Shown here in pieces: positions 11,188 through 22,428 of a DNA stretch of 64,000 nucleotides. Numbering within the stretch: the stretch's first letter is position 1; each line of letters begins with the position of its first letter. The translations under genes were made by a program, and so were the position numbers. The notes under the pieces are model-generated. The model was not told the DNA's origin and made no database searches. It saw only the letters and a program-made list of their open reading frames with translations. Source of the stretch: Xestospongia muta (taxonomy: Eukaryota; Porifera; Demospongiae; Haplosclerida; Petrosiidae); NCBI GenBank assembly GCA_963693285.1, contig OY848928.1, positions 4,154,501-4,218,500 on the forward strand, in the 5' to 3' direction.

Positions 11188-12562
11188 TCATGTCTTGTCA
11201 ACATTCTTCCCTATAGTTGTTGGTATATTATCTTTGATATCTTCTTTAGTAGCAGTAGTGCGTGTGTCAAATAGAGTATTTATCTCTGCTACAAAGTTAG
11301 AGGTTGATGTTGGTACATCAGAAGTTGTATCTAGCGACAGATCATCAGACATTTGGGATACATTTGGTGGTTTGTCTTCCATATCATTACCTTTCTTTGA
11401 GTCTTCCTGCGCTAGTTTCCAAGAACAGCCATTGGTAAGTTCTGCTACTTTATTATTTACAGGCAATATCTCAGAAGACAAACACGTTGGTTTCACCTCA
11501 AGTGGCTCAGTATTAGCCTCAGCAGCTACTTTATTGATTGCCTTGTCTTTATTTGTGGTGTGGATGACATTCTCATCTATGTTCCCTTCAATGTTTATAT
11601 CTTCCAGTGTAATCTCTTCTTTTATAGTTACACTCACAACTGGAGGAGTGTTAAAGGTAGTTTGTGCTACACTTGATGTACTGGGAGTCTTCCACTTCCA
11701 CGAATTTGTCTCCACTTGTATCGAAAGCCGCTTTGAAAATCTATGAAACAGAATCAGAAATGAGTGTATGGATGAATGAATGGATGGATGAATGAATGAT
11801 GAATGGATGGATGAATGAATGTGTGGGTGAGTGTATGGATGATAAATGGATGCATGATGGACATGCAGATGGATACATGATCAGACAATATGGTAGTGCA
11901 CTTACTGAAGGTCTTTTTCTTCTTTTAAGAGTCCATCAACTTTTGTCAAAAGAAAAAGAATGTAACAAAGTTTTCATCTACATAGTTGACCTACCTTTCA
12001 GAGTATATTCTCTTGATCTTCTCCTTCTGATTATGAAGATTATGCAACAACAGCAGAAGAAAATTATACAAACAAGTATTAGCACAGTCCCCAACACTGG
12101 AAGCCATATAAATAGATAAGGTGTGAAAGACTCATCATTGTTTGTCTGAATGGGTGCTATGGATGATGAAGCTAAGTTGCCAGGACTAGCACTGGTAAGA
12201 AAAGCTCCTGCTATGGTAGGACTTAGTGTTAAGCAGGAAGTACTATGTGATGATATTGAAAATGAAATACTTTTCGACTCATATTTTAAGAGAGTTGTGA
12301 AATAAGTTAGCGTAGGAGTTAAGATACTAGTATTAGTGTTATTTAGTACTGTTGATGAGGAAGCACTAGTACTATAACTACTTGCAGTTGAGATGTTTTC
12401 AGAACCAGATCCAGACTCACAGCCAAAATCTAAACCAGTTACAAAAGAACATCAACATACATGTATTGTATTGTTTAGTATTGTATTATTGTACTTACAA
12501 CACTCTTCAATTGATTGTGAGCAAACTAGAGGAAAGCAAACAACACAGAGAAAGAATAACAT
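11188..12562 (-). CDS. M5: type I membrane protein of the M family
   Basis: Exons 12499-12562 (signal, MLFFLCVVCFPLVCSQS), 11995-12429 (ectodomain and helix), 11906-11939 (34 nt) and 11188-11740 (tail) sum to 1,086 nt, 361 aa plus stop. The ectodomain exon is open but has no ATG in frame, so it is easily missed. It starts F-G-C-E-S-G-S-G-S-E-N, continues Ser/Thr-rich, and reaches the helix F-T-P-Y-L-F-I-W-L-P-V-L-G-T-V-L-I-L-V with F-F-C-C-C-C and IIRRRRSRE. The tail begins F-S-K-R-L-S-I-Q, like M4, then is Thr/Glu/Asn-rich with a D-D-L-S-L-D-like segment and ends NVDKT. The function is unknown. Confidence 0.7.
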
Positions 12563-12941
12563 ACTAAGACAGCCTCCGACGTCAGTTAGATACACAAATG
12601 TGTTGGTCATCTAAATATCCCAATTTCTATACACACATACTAATATAATGTACAATATACCACACATAATGCAAGTAGTCATTTACTACACCACATGATG
12701 TACAATGAGCCCCAAACTGAAAAGTATAAACATAGACTAATGACATGAGTATTGAATAACACTGTTATATATTAATATCAGCAAAGTACACGTATATTGT
12801 ATAGTAAACATAACTGCAAACTACTAAACATACAACTCTAAACACAATGGGTAAAACCTTAATTTGTTCAGGCAATAATAGAATAAGAAATTACAAAAAT
12901 AGTAAACACACATATTATAATAAAATACTAACATTCCGTTT

Positions 12942-14350
12942 CTAAAGATTTTCAAGTTCATCTTTTTCATGGATGCTGTCAGTGTTGCTAAATTCCAGTA
13001 TATCTTTAAGCATTAAATCCAATGCTGCATGGCTAGTTGGATCAACAGTTGAGGTTACATCCAAATTTTCTTGTTGATGCTGTGGGGGTGGTGTATCTTC
13101 CAAGTCAAGACCCATATTTAATGTTAAGGCATTGAATTCAGCCTCAAAATCAAGAGATGGTAGAGGTTGTGGCTTGTTACTTGCAACTTCTGATACATCG
13201 TCTTCTTTGTTTTTTTGATCACTCATTGGCTTTACTTCATTTTGTGTCTCTTCCAAAGGTAACTGTCCAACCTCACTTTTGTTAAGTTTAGATGTTTCTG
13301 TTGTTGTATTTTCAACTTTAACATTTTTCTCATGACTAATGATGTTTGCTTGATTCCCCTCTCCACTTTTAGTTTCTTCCTTTTCATCATTGCTTTTTTC
13401 TTGAACGACAGCCATCTCTTCTTTATTGACAGCTTTATTTATTTGACTCTCATCGCTTTTACCTTCACCATTAACAGACTTTGGTACATCTGCAGTAACA
13501 TATGACTCAACAGTAGTGTCATTGACTATGTCTTTATCTTTCGGCATTATTTTGTTCTCCCCAGTTGATGTTTCGTCCTTTTCGTCTTCTTTTTTTGACT
13601 CTCCTTCTTTCTCATCACTTTCTTCGATTGTAGTTTCGTTGGTAGTCTTCACTTCAATAGTCTTCAAGGTTGGTAGCCTATAGAATAATACATTACATCT
13701 AAGTACAGGATGTTTGTTTGTATGTAAATGAGATTAACTACTTACATATGCTTTAATTCTAATTAATCATATTTTTTTCGTTTACTTACCCTATTTCTTC
13801 TTCAACCTGTTCAACTGTAACACAAAAAGAGAGAGTATAATAAGCATTAGTTTGTTCATTAGAATTATATTTAATACATAATTATAATAAACTCTTTTGC
13901 ACTTTAATTTAGGTTAATTGTCATGTCAGAATTAACATGTCAGATATAATTATGAACCTTCTATCTCACCTTTAAAGGAGTATGCTTTGATTTTCTTTTC
14001 TCTTCTATATCGATGACAATAGCGACATATACAGCAACATATACAACAACAAAAACAACATGTAGTAATCAATAGTACTACTACTACTGGAGGCCAGATA
14101 TACACATAAAGATCATCCAAAACATATGAATCAATTATACACTGGATGTCCTTCAAAGAGGGAGTACATTTGAGAGCTGGTGTACTGGTAGGTAAAACTG
14201 AACTTGTATCACCACTGCCTGATAAATCATCTGTAGATTTATTATGAACAATAATTATGTATAAGTAATTGAGATAATATGCTTACCTCCTGATAATGCC
14301 TCAGTGAAGTTCAGGAAACAAAGATAAAAGATGAAGGTCAAAATATTCAT
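12942..14350 (-). CDS. M6: type I membrane protein with very short ectodomain and long acidic tail
   Basis: Exons 14287-14350 (signal, MNILTFIFYLCFLNFTEA), 13970-14230, 13790-13814 (25 nt, three codons shorter than elsewhere) and 12942-13677 sum to 1,086 nt, 361 aa plus stop. The ectodomain is only about 50 aa, D-D-L-S-G-S-G-D then a Pro/Thr stretch and two cysteines. The helix is DLYVYIWPPVVVVLLI, then a long alternation of Cys and Ile and YRREKKIK. The 253-aa tail is Glu/Lys/Asn-rich and has L-N-M-G-L-D-L-E-D and A-A-L-D-L-M-L-K-D-I-L-E-F near the end, recalling G-L-D-I-S-F-D-T-I-L-E-S in M2 and M3. That shared motif is the best hint of a common cytoplasmic partner. Confidence 0.72.
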
Positions 14351-16190
14351 CTTTGAAGACAGTTTAAACCACCAAGATATAACCAATATATATGACTAAT
14401 GGTACTTTTATGCACAGTTGGCACACTTGATATATATAACATCATGTGCCTTGGTAATAAACCTACATCAATGTGTGTATTCAACCCACACATCTACAAA
14501 CTGTTTAATGAATCTTTGTTTGTTATATGATCTTATATGTGCTGTTAGCATACATGTATAACGTGTTATAATTTAAAATAAATGCAGTTTAGTAAATTGA
14601 TACTACATGATGAAAAGTATAATCCCGTTCTTAACAGATGACTGTAAATATATCCAAGTGATCCTCATTTAATTGTCTCTGTAGGACAAAGAATATATAA
14701 TATTCAACTCCTGGTACTGGGGGTAATAGTTGGTATAAATAACACACTAGTGATTAACCTTGCATTACCTTGCACTTCTGTAAGCTTCAATATAATATCA
14801 TGTAGAAGAAACACACTAATTGATTCCAATTCTTTTCCAGGAGTGTTTTATCTTCCATGTCAACGTAGATATTTTCCAATGTAGAATCAAGTGTAAGTAC
14901 TGTAGTAATTATTGTTGCAATTATTGATATTCCCTAAGTGTTATTTTATGAGTGCTAGCATAGTAATAGATGAAAATATCAAAAGTGATAACATTTGCAC
15001 TTTATACTAATATCTAACATGATGATTAGACTTTACATAATATATTGAAATATATGTTACAAGTATGTGAGAGTGATATGACTGAATATGTGTTTTTAGA
15101 TATGTGCCACTGTAATTAGGAGTCTCTTCCTACGCTGATAACAACAGCAACATATACAACAACATGTGACACAACATGCAGCAAGCAATACTAGTGCTAC
15201 TGGAAGCCAGATATACACATAGAGATGATCATCCAAGTAATCGAGTATACAATTGATATCATGTAAAGGTGTACATTTGAGAGCTGGTGTACTGGTAGGT
15301 AAAACTGAACTTGTATCACCACTGCCTGATAAATCATCTGTAGATTTATTATGAACAATAATTATATATAAGTAATTGAGATAATATACTTACCTCCTGA
15401 TAATGCCTCAGTGAAGTTCAGGAAACAGAGATAAAAGATGAAGGTCAAAATATTCATCTTTGAAGACAGTTTAAACCACCAAGAGATAACCAATATATAT
15501 GACTAATGGTACGTTTATGCACAGTTGGGACACTTGATATATATAACATCATGTGCCTTTGTAAGAAAACCTACATCAATGTGTGTATTCAACCCACACA
15601 TCTACAAACTGTATAATGAATTTTTGATTGTTATATGATTCCTGAGCGAACATGTATAATGTGTTATAATTTAAAATAAATGCAGTTTATTAAATTGATA
15701 CTACATGATGAAAAATATAATCCCATTCTTATCAGATTACTTCAAATATATCCAAGTGACCCTCATTTAATTGTCTCTGTAGTCTCTGTGAACATCTGAA
15801 TTGCTATTTGTAGGACAAAGAAGATATAATATTCAGCTCTTGACCTCTTGTTGCCTTTGTACTTCTGTAAGCTTTAATATCCTGTGGAATAAACACACTA
15901 ATTGATTCCAATTCATTTCCAGGAGTGTTTCATCTTCCATGTCAACATAGATATTTTTCAATGTAGAATCAAGTGTAAGTACTGTAGTAATTATTGTTGT
16001 AATTATTGATATTCCCAAAGTGTTATTTTGTGAGTGTTAGCATAGCAATAGATGAAAATATCAAAAGTGATAACATTTGTACTTTATACTAATATCTAAC
16101 ATAATGATTAGACTTTACATAATATATTGAAATATACGTTACAAGCATGTGAGAGTGATATGACTGTTCATATGTTTTTTGAAGATGTCT
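14163..16190. repeat. Tandem duplication of about 1.1 kb (M6 5' part to M8)
   Basis: Sequence 14163-15130 recurs at about 15270-16190, offset roughly 1.1 kb, covering the signal exon, upstream flank and a downstream open patch (N-I-Y-V-D-M-E-D-x-T-L-L-E near 14800-14890 and 15880-15980). Identity is high by eye. M7 and M8 are products of this event. Confidence 0.65.
15096..15457 (-). CDS. M7: short tail-less member of the M family
   Basis: Exons 15394-15457 and 15096-15337 sum to 306 nt: 101 aa plus stop. The signal peptide and first 30 ectodomain residues match M6. The helix is HLYVYIWLPVALVLLAACC with repeated Cys triplets and YQRRKRLL. Where M6 has its donor, M7 reads on to a TAA, so no micro-exon or acidic tail is joined. 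Either a truncated pseudogene or a short form without signalling tail; the open frame and clean splice sites leave both possible. Confidence 0.5.
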
Positions 16191-16206
16191 TATATGTAAG
16201 TAAGAT

Positions 16207-16480
16207 TTTTTTCTTCCTACATTGATAACAACAGCAACTTATACAACAATATGTAGTACAAAATATTACTGGAGGCCAAATATTCAGATAGGGAGTGACC
16301 AAGACATACAAATCGGTACACATTAGATATTATTTAATGAAGGTGTACAATTGAGAGATAGTGATAGTGTAAAAAATCTGCTGGAGCCACACTGGAAAAA
16401 ATTTAACTGGTATGTATAAGAATTGGAGATTTGTATTGTCTATATCATTGCCTGATGAATCATCTGTAGATTTATGAACA
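16207..16480 (-). pseudogene. M8: decayed member of the M family
   Basis: The minus strand keeps Y-L-N-I-W-P-P-V, a Cys-rich stretch and Q-C-R-K-K-K, but the upstream ectodomain is broken by stops and frameshifts and no signal exon was found. It is the last recognisable member of the array. Confidence 0.55.
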
Positions 16481-16830
16481 TTAATTATGTATAAATAGTT
16501 GAGGCTATATTCCTGCTTCATAGTTTGCATGATATGTTAGTATTATTCAGAAAATAGAGAGAAAAAGTGATTGACAAAATCTTATTTTTCAAGGTATCCT
16601 CAAAATACTGGTACACGAGTATAACACAATTAATGTCACAAGCAGTTTAAAGAACAAATGCCCCCACACATCTGCCAACAAAAACTGATAAGACATCTTA
16701 GGTAATCCATCGTTTTCAATAATTATGTCATTAAAATGAATCATGGATTATATAAATGCCATATAAATGAAGTAACATAAACTATAATGATATATGAACA
16801 GTTATAATACAAACCGTGTAATTTTGTAGT

Positions 16831-19826
16831 TCATTGCAAACCCTCAGAAGGAAAGCCAATAGCTCCGTCACCTCCATCAAATGTAGAGGGTACAATATTA
16901 TTGGATGGGGGAACTTCATCCCATGAGCAGTCAGATGGAGAGAGTTGGCATACGTTGCATGAAGTAATAAGATTAGTACAATCTCGTTGAATTAAGTCAC
17001 TTGATGACTTAAAGTCAGCAGTTAATGTAGTGATACTTGGAGCTATATCCAGAGAGAAAGTAAACGGTGTATGTACTGTATTGGAACCTAAGTTGTTATT
17101 TTTCCTTTCAATGTGATCTTCACTAGTGATGATGGAAGCGAATTTTTTTTCAAGTGATGGATGATGTTCATCAGGAATTGTTGACTCGCGATTTGCTGTT
17201 TCGTTCTTTTTCTTTGGCTTGCTATAAATATTAGGGCACATTTCTTGTTGTGGTTTGCCCTTTAATGGTTTTATCACATGACTATCATGTGGCAGTGAAG
17301 TTTTAATAAGATGATCAGAATAGTTTGGTAATAATACTGGACAGTCAGGTAACGTGAACCTGTTTGATGCACTTTGTATAGTATTCATACTGGAAGGTCT
17401 GGCTGGCTGGGATAAGCTCTCTCCACCAATGCCCTGCTCTCTTTCCCTAACTCTTCCTCTACCTCTCCCATAGCCTTTGCTCACTAGTTGAGAAAATGGC
17501 TGAAGATGTGTCTTCTGAGAAATTGTTTTTATTTCATGAATTTTTTCACGGTGATCAGACACCTGAGGTCGTAAAGGAAACTTGATTGATAGCAATGGAG
17601 CTGGGCTAGAATCATCACTAGAACTGGTGTGTGAAAAGCAAGTATCTGATTCAGATGATGGATAAGAAAGGATAGCATTAGGACATGGACTATTGATCCC
17701 CTTTTCATGATACTTTCTTAATTTCTATAAGAAAAATAAGACGTGTTATATAATGTAAATCAGAAATGAAACTAACTTTAGTTTTTGCAGGGATAACATT
17801 TCGACCTTTCTCAGCCATTAACGACAGCAAATGTTTTGCAGCCATTTTTCTTGATGCCTTTTTGGTAGGTCCCATTCCTGTATATAATAAACAGATTATT
17901 TAAATTTATGAGATGATAAAGTAATGTTGCTATTATATCAAAAGCTTTGTTCTATTTTTTTTTCAATAAAGAGAAATTTGATTTATTTAAATTCTTGAGT
18001 ACCACTGCAAGCAATTGGCGATTTAATATAGGATCAATAAAGTTATTACATTACTCTGCTGTTAATAAATTAATTAACAATTTTATAATGGTCAAGTAAT
18101 CAAACCACACCCAAGGTACTACTACATGAAAATTTATCACTTATATTATTATGGAATTCACTAAATCTAGGGTCAAATTAAGTTACTTACCAATTGCAGA
18201 TAGGTTTCCAGCTTGTACTGTACACATGAAATAGTTAATGTGACCACTACTGCTGTAACAAGACACAGAATAAACAGGTAAAGGCTGTCCCTCTTGCATC
18301 ATTAGCTCCTGTAATTGACCAATACAATTGACATCCTCTATGTCATTGTTTTCAGAGGTGTTGCCATGGTAACCAACAGGTTGAGACAAGCTGTGTTTAG
18401 GCACTAACAAAGGAGAAGTACTTGTTGAAGGAGGAGGTGAGAGAAGGGAAGGAGTGGACATTGCACAGTCTGGTTGGTCTAATGCCATGTGGCATTTATC
18501 AGGCAATTTTTCTAGAACATGAAGTAACTGTTTAGCAGCTAAATATTTGGCCATTTTTTTCCTGTCATGTGAGGCAATACATACGTGAGAACCAGCTTTG
18601 GCTTTAACTTGTGTAGTGGAGCCTCTGTAATTGTAGTGTTTGACTGAGAACTCAAATGATACCAGTAATCCTTTACGAGATGCTACCTCCAGGATAGTTT
18701 CCTCTACATCCTTCCTAGGAGTACATATATTAGTAAAATTGAAAGCCATTGGCTCTTCAAGAGGAGGTGGATTAAGAGAGCACTGTATCAAAGAGTTCAT
18801 GACTTCCTCCTTTGATGTTGGTACATAATAAGACTTGGTAGGAGGTGGTTGATTAGGTCTCCTAAATTGAGGAGACGGCGTATGGATGGTACCTTTTTCA
18901 AATTCCTTGTAATCTGAAGGAGGTACACACGTGGAAATGTTTTGTGAAGATGATGGATGGATGGATTTTTGTAATTGTCTCTCTTTTTCGGAACAAGTTG
19001 GAGAAACTGGAAGTTTTATAGATTTATCGAAATCTACAGGTTCATCTGTGGGTGTACTTTGTGACGATGATAATGGAGAGATGGTATTATGTAATAGTTC
19101 TTCTCCCATTGTAATAAGTTGACTAGTAATAACTGGTGGTTTTGTGCTAGTAAGAGTATGTTCAGATAATGAGTACAAATTAAATACTTCATCCTGTGGA
19201 TTGGTACTATTATTAGCTTTTTGATTGATGACATCATTACTTTGCTGACTCAGCGAGAGCAAACTGGCTTGAGAATTTGAAGACTGGGAACTATTTAAAA
19301 ATTCATATTTTTGTAACTGATGAGATGAATGTTGCCTTTGAAAGTGGACACTAGAATTGTTGGGTGGAGCTTGAGCTACAGTAATTTCAGGTAATTTTTG
19401 GGTGTGTAATTCAGCATCATCACGTGATTGCTTGACATGTCTTTTTTTTGGATGAAAAGGTTTTGAAAAGCAAGAATGTGCTACATTGCCAAATTGAAAT
19501 TCCTTTTTTAGTGGTTGTGGTCTTTGTTGCCCTGATCTGTAGGGATTATTATTAGGATTTTGTTTTACACATAAAGCCTTGTGGGCCACATATTCAGCTG
19601 CTGTTCGGGCAATAAAGTTAGTAGGTCCAAAACCATGAAATTCCTTTTTTCCAATTCGCAGTGTTACCATGTAGCATGTTGTGTTAGGATAAATACGAGA
19701 GGGAGGAGGGGTTAAACCCCCATTAACTACAACAGGAGAATAATACTCAAGCTTTAGCCCTTGTAATGCTGCTATTGCTTCCAATTCCATCTTATAGTTA
19801 GAAAAATGTCGGCCTTTGTCTGTCAT
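16831..19826 (-). CDS. Double-stranded RNA-binding protein with three dsRBDs (Staufen/TRBP-like)
   Basis: Exons 18191-19826, 17777-17877 and 16831-17724 sum to 2,631 nt, 876 aa plus stop. dsRBD1 (about 12-86) has a Pro-rich insert before C-Y-M-V-T-L-R-I-G and F-H-G-F-G; its C-terminal helix lacks the lysine patch. dsRBD2 (about 375-440) ends D-R-K-K-M-A-K-Y-L-A-A-K-Q-L-L. dsRBD3 (about 501-575) spans the first intron and ends G-P-T-K-K-A-S-R-K-M-A-A-K-H-L-L. Between and after are long Ser/Pro/Gln-rich linkers and an RGRGRVRERE patch. By family knowledge such proteins act in RNA transport, small-RNA loading or innate sensing; which one is unclear. The start is uncertain: ATG 19790 or an upstream 39-nt exon at 20223-20261 would also fit the frame. 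Confidence 0.7.
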
Positions 19827-20270
19827 ATTAGAAATACACATGTACAGATATAGTTTCAGTACATGTGAGAACACCTATAACAGAGGAGGAACTACATCAG
19901 TCAATAAATTGCAAATGGTATAACTATCTTACAATGTGTCTAGAGTCCTGACAGGAAACAATTTACTTTAATAAGAATTTAATACTAAAATCAAGTGACT
20001 ACACATGTGTATCTAACAGTATAGCTTTCTCCACAGTCAAGAATCTTGATATGAATAGTACACTGTACAGATTGGTATTCCTTGACCTTGTGGGCTACAA
20101 ACTATTTATACATGCACAAACCCCCTAAATCTAAAAGTATAATATGACTAAGGGTATTTGTAAATAGTTAAAACTGCGTGACTATCTAGATTGTTATCAT
20201 ACTAATTACAATACAACTCTACCTTCGATTCTTGTTGACCACGTGGAGTTGGAGGAGTGGCCTATATGCT

Positions 20271-20585
20271 TAACAAGAAAATTAATTTCTTTGAAAATTA
20301 AAATATAATTATGGCAAATTATTCAAGTGGTAAAAAGGAACTTCTTCTCTCTTCAATAAACCCAATAAATAACCTAAAACTGACTAATCATTCCTAAAGG
20401 CACAAACACTCCAGTCACAGTAGCACAGAGCTGTACCAAAAGCATTCATAAAGAATCATTGACTTCTCAAATCTTTTCCATCATAGAAATAATGCTTGAA
20501 ATATAACCTGGCAAGCCATGACTACCATTGGTACAATCAATAGTGCAGTTACATTTAGTCACTGAGTATTGATTTGTAGACACGG
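20271..20585 (-). pseudogene. Broken copy of the ERGIC2 3' end
   Basis: This stretch matches 21327-21650, the last third of ERGIC2 plus its 3' flank, with scattered substitutions and small indels. It has no 5' part. It lies between the dsRBD gene and the intact gene, pointing to a local partial duplication. Confidence 0.7.
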
Positions 20586-20593
20586 TTAAAATA

Positions 20594-20779
20594 AATAAAT
20601 GTAATGTAATCTTGATATAATCTACAAAATATTAGAATCATAAGTCCTTAATAGCAATTATACTAAAGTTTTAGGGATTGATTTGACAGGTCAGTATTGA
20701 GTCATAAATACAGCTAGTCTACAACTACAACATTCACAATCCTATGTCAAATACATTATATTTCAATAATAGCATACCG
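20594..20779. repeat. Copy of an ABCA 3' intron segment
   Basis: About 190 bp close to 49268-49480, the intron next to exon 38 of the ABCA gene about 29 kb away. Further copies lie in the ABCA pseudogenes (34915-35462 and 40670-41222, each split by a foldback insertion). It abuts the ERGIC2 fragment directly. Either a dispersed element or a piece carried by duplication. Confidence 0.55.
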
Positions 20780-20780
20780 T

Positions 20781-21330
20781 GTACATACATACCTACATAC
20801 ATACATATGGTTGTGTAGAGGTCGACATTTATGACCATAAACCTCCAGCACTAATTGGAGATGTGCAATCCCGAAGCAGCTCTGTTGGCAAGCCCTTTGC
20901 CAGCTCCAACAGTGCTGGTAGAGTCTTCAAAATGTTTTATAAAAATTGAAATTTTAGACAAGCCTTTTTAACATATACATAGATACTCATATGTAGAGGG
21001 ATATATAGTGATTGTTGTTTATTTGCACAATAGTGCAAGTTTGGTGTTTGGTGAACAACCAGGTTGTCACTTGTACCAACATTGGGCTATGCAGCAACAC
21101 CTTGCATGCAGAATGCATTCAGACCATAAAGACACAATTTCCTATACACTGCACATGAAGGTGTCATGAAAGTTAAAACAACATAATTATCCAATTTTCT
21201 AATGGAAACCAGAAAAAATCCATAAGAAAATTGATCAAAATTATGTTCATTGTTAATTTTCACAATAGTTGAAACATTTAATTTTCTAAGTGTGATAAAA
21301 ACTGCAACGTACCCTAAAAAGTAATTGACA
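20781..21330. other. Spacer 3' of ERGIC2, no gene seen
   Basis: No supported exon. A less AT-rich patch at 20810-20930 has short inverted words (CTGTTGGCAA with its complement nearby). I see no tRNA A or B box. Confidence 0.35.
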
Positions 21331-21381
21331 AGAAATTAATTTCTTTGAAAATTAAAATCTTACAATAATATGGTAAATTAT

Positions 21382-22428
21382 TTAAGTGGAAAGAGGAGCT
21401 TCTTCTCTTTTCAATAAACTCAATAAATACCCTAAAAACTGACTAATCATTCCCAAAGTCACAAACACTCCACCTACAGTAGCACAGAGTCGTACTAAAA
21501 ACATTAACAAAGGACGATCAACTTCTCGAATCTTTACCATCATCGAATAAATATCGTATTTGAAAAATAAACCTGGTAAGCCGTGACTACCAGCAGTGTG
21601 ATCAATAGTACGATTACGCTCAGTCACTGAGTATTGATTTGTAGACATAAATCCAGTTCTTAATTCCAACGAGGTAGGCACAATTTGTAAGTAATATTGA
21701 AAGAGATGATTGCGATTTTTAGCAATAATGTAAGTGCCTTCCAGAGGATCAATGTTTCCTGGTGTGGATATACCGAAACCAAATCTGTCAATACGATGTG
21801 AAAAGTTGACTAGGTGAGATGGAACAAATGCATTTAAATGAGCATGACCTTGGGGGTGGGGCACAGCTTGTCCAGCAGTGATGTGAAAATTCCCAGCGAC
21901 TTTATTGACTTCAATATGACCATGTATGCGACAACTATTGGGTGTGATAGCATGTACATCATTACGATTTGGAAATGGTTTTTGATGGTTAACATCAGAA
22001 TCAAACAAAACGTCTTTAAGTGCCCTAGTGCCTTCGAACTGTTTAATGAATTTTTGCTTAGATTTCAGCCACTCTTGTTGACTGTCAGTCAATTCAAAAA
22101 CGGCTGCTTCTTTGTGAACTTCGTGAGCAAGTGATTTACTTGCTCCAGCTGCATCCACTACATCAGCACCTAAATATTCACATGGCATAGCTATAGTAAT
22201 ATCAAAGAAGAGTTTGAGTTGTGAGTTCATGTCTGTGTCAACAGAATACTCGTAGACAATCTCTGAATCTCGATAATAACTGATCTCTGACACAACTAAG
22301 ATTATTATGGTGGATATGGCTACCACTGAGAAGAGACCACCACGTGTAGTAGGTTTCACATAGTCTTCAGGAACTTTAGAGAAGGCATCTAGTTCTTTCA
22401 CTACTTTCAAAGCCTGTCTTCGCCTCAT
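21382..22428 (-). CDS. ERGIC2: ERGIC2, ER-Golgi intermediate compartment protein 2
   Basis: A single exon of 348 aa. The protein begins K-V-V-K-E-L-D-A-F-S-K-V-P-E, has a first helix near residues 34-52, lumenal A-M-P-C-E-Y-L-G-A-D-V, then C-R-I-H-G-H-I-E-V-N-K-V-A-G-N-F-H-I-T, P-H-P-Q-G-H-A-H and N-F-S-H-R-I-D, a hallmark series of the ERGIC2/Erv41 family, and Y-S-V-T-E-R-x-R. A second helix lies near 310-333. By family knowledge it cycles between ER and Golgi with ERGIC3/Erv46 and helps retrieve cargo. Human ERGIC2 is somewhat longer at the C-terminus; here the tail is short (SLLKREEAPLST). Having no intron is unusual beside the intron-rich neighbours and may point to a retrocopy origin. 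Confidence 0.93.
   Translation of the reverse strand: MRRRQALKVVKELDAFSKVPEDYVKPTTRGGLFSVVAISTIIILVVSEISYYRDSEIVYEYSVDTDMNSQLKLFFDITIAMPCEYLGADVVDAAGASKSLAHEVHKEAAVFELTDSQQEWLKSKQKFIKQFEGTRALKDVLFDSDVNHQKPFPNRNDVHAITPNSCRIHGHIEVNKVAGNFHITAGQAVPHPQGHAHLNAFVPSHLVNFSHRIDRFGFGISTPGNIDPLEGTYIIAKNRNHLFQYYLQIVPTSLELRTGFMSTNQYSVTERNRTIDHTAGSHGLPGLFFKYDIYSMMVKIREVDRPLLMFLVRLCATVGGVFVTLGMISQFLGYLLSLLKREEAPLST

Noticed and set aside
20810..20930. Possible tRNA or structured RNA
   Set aside because: Short inverted words are present, but no A or B box and no cloverleaf could be drawn.
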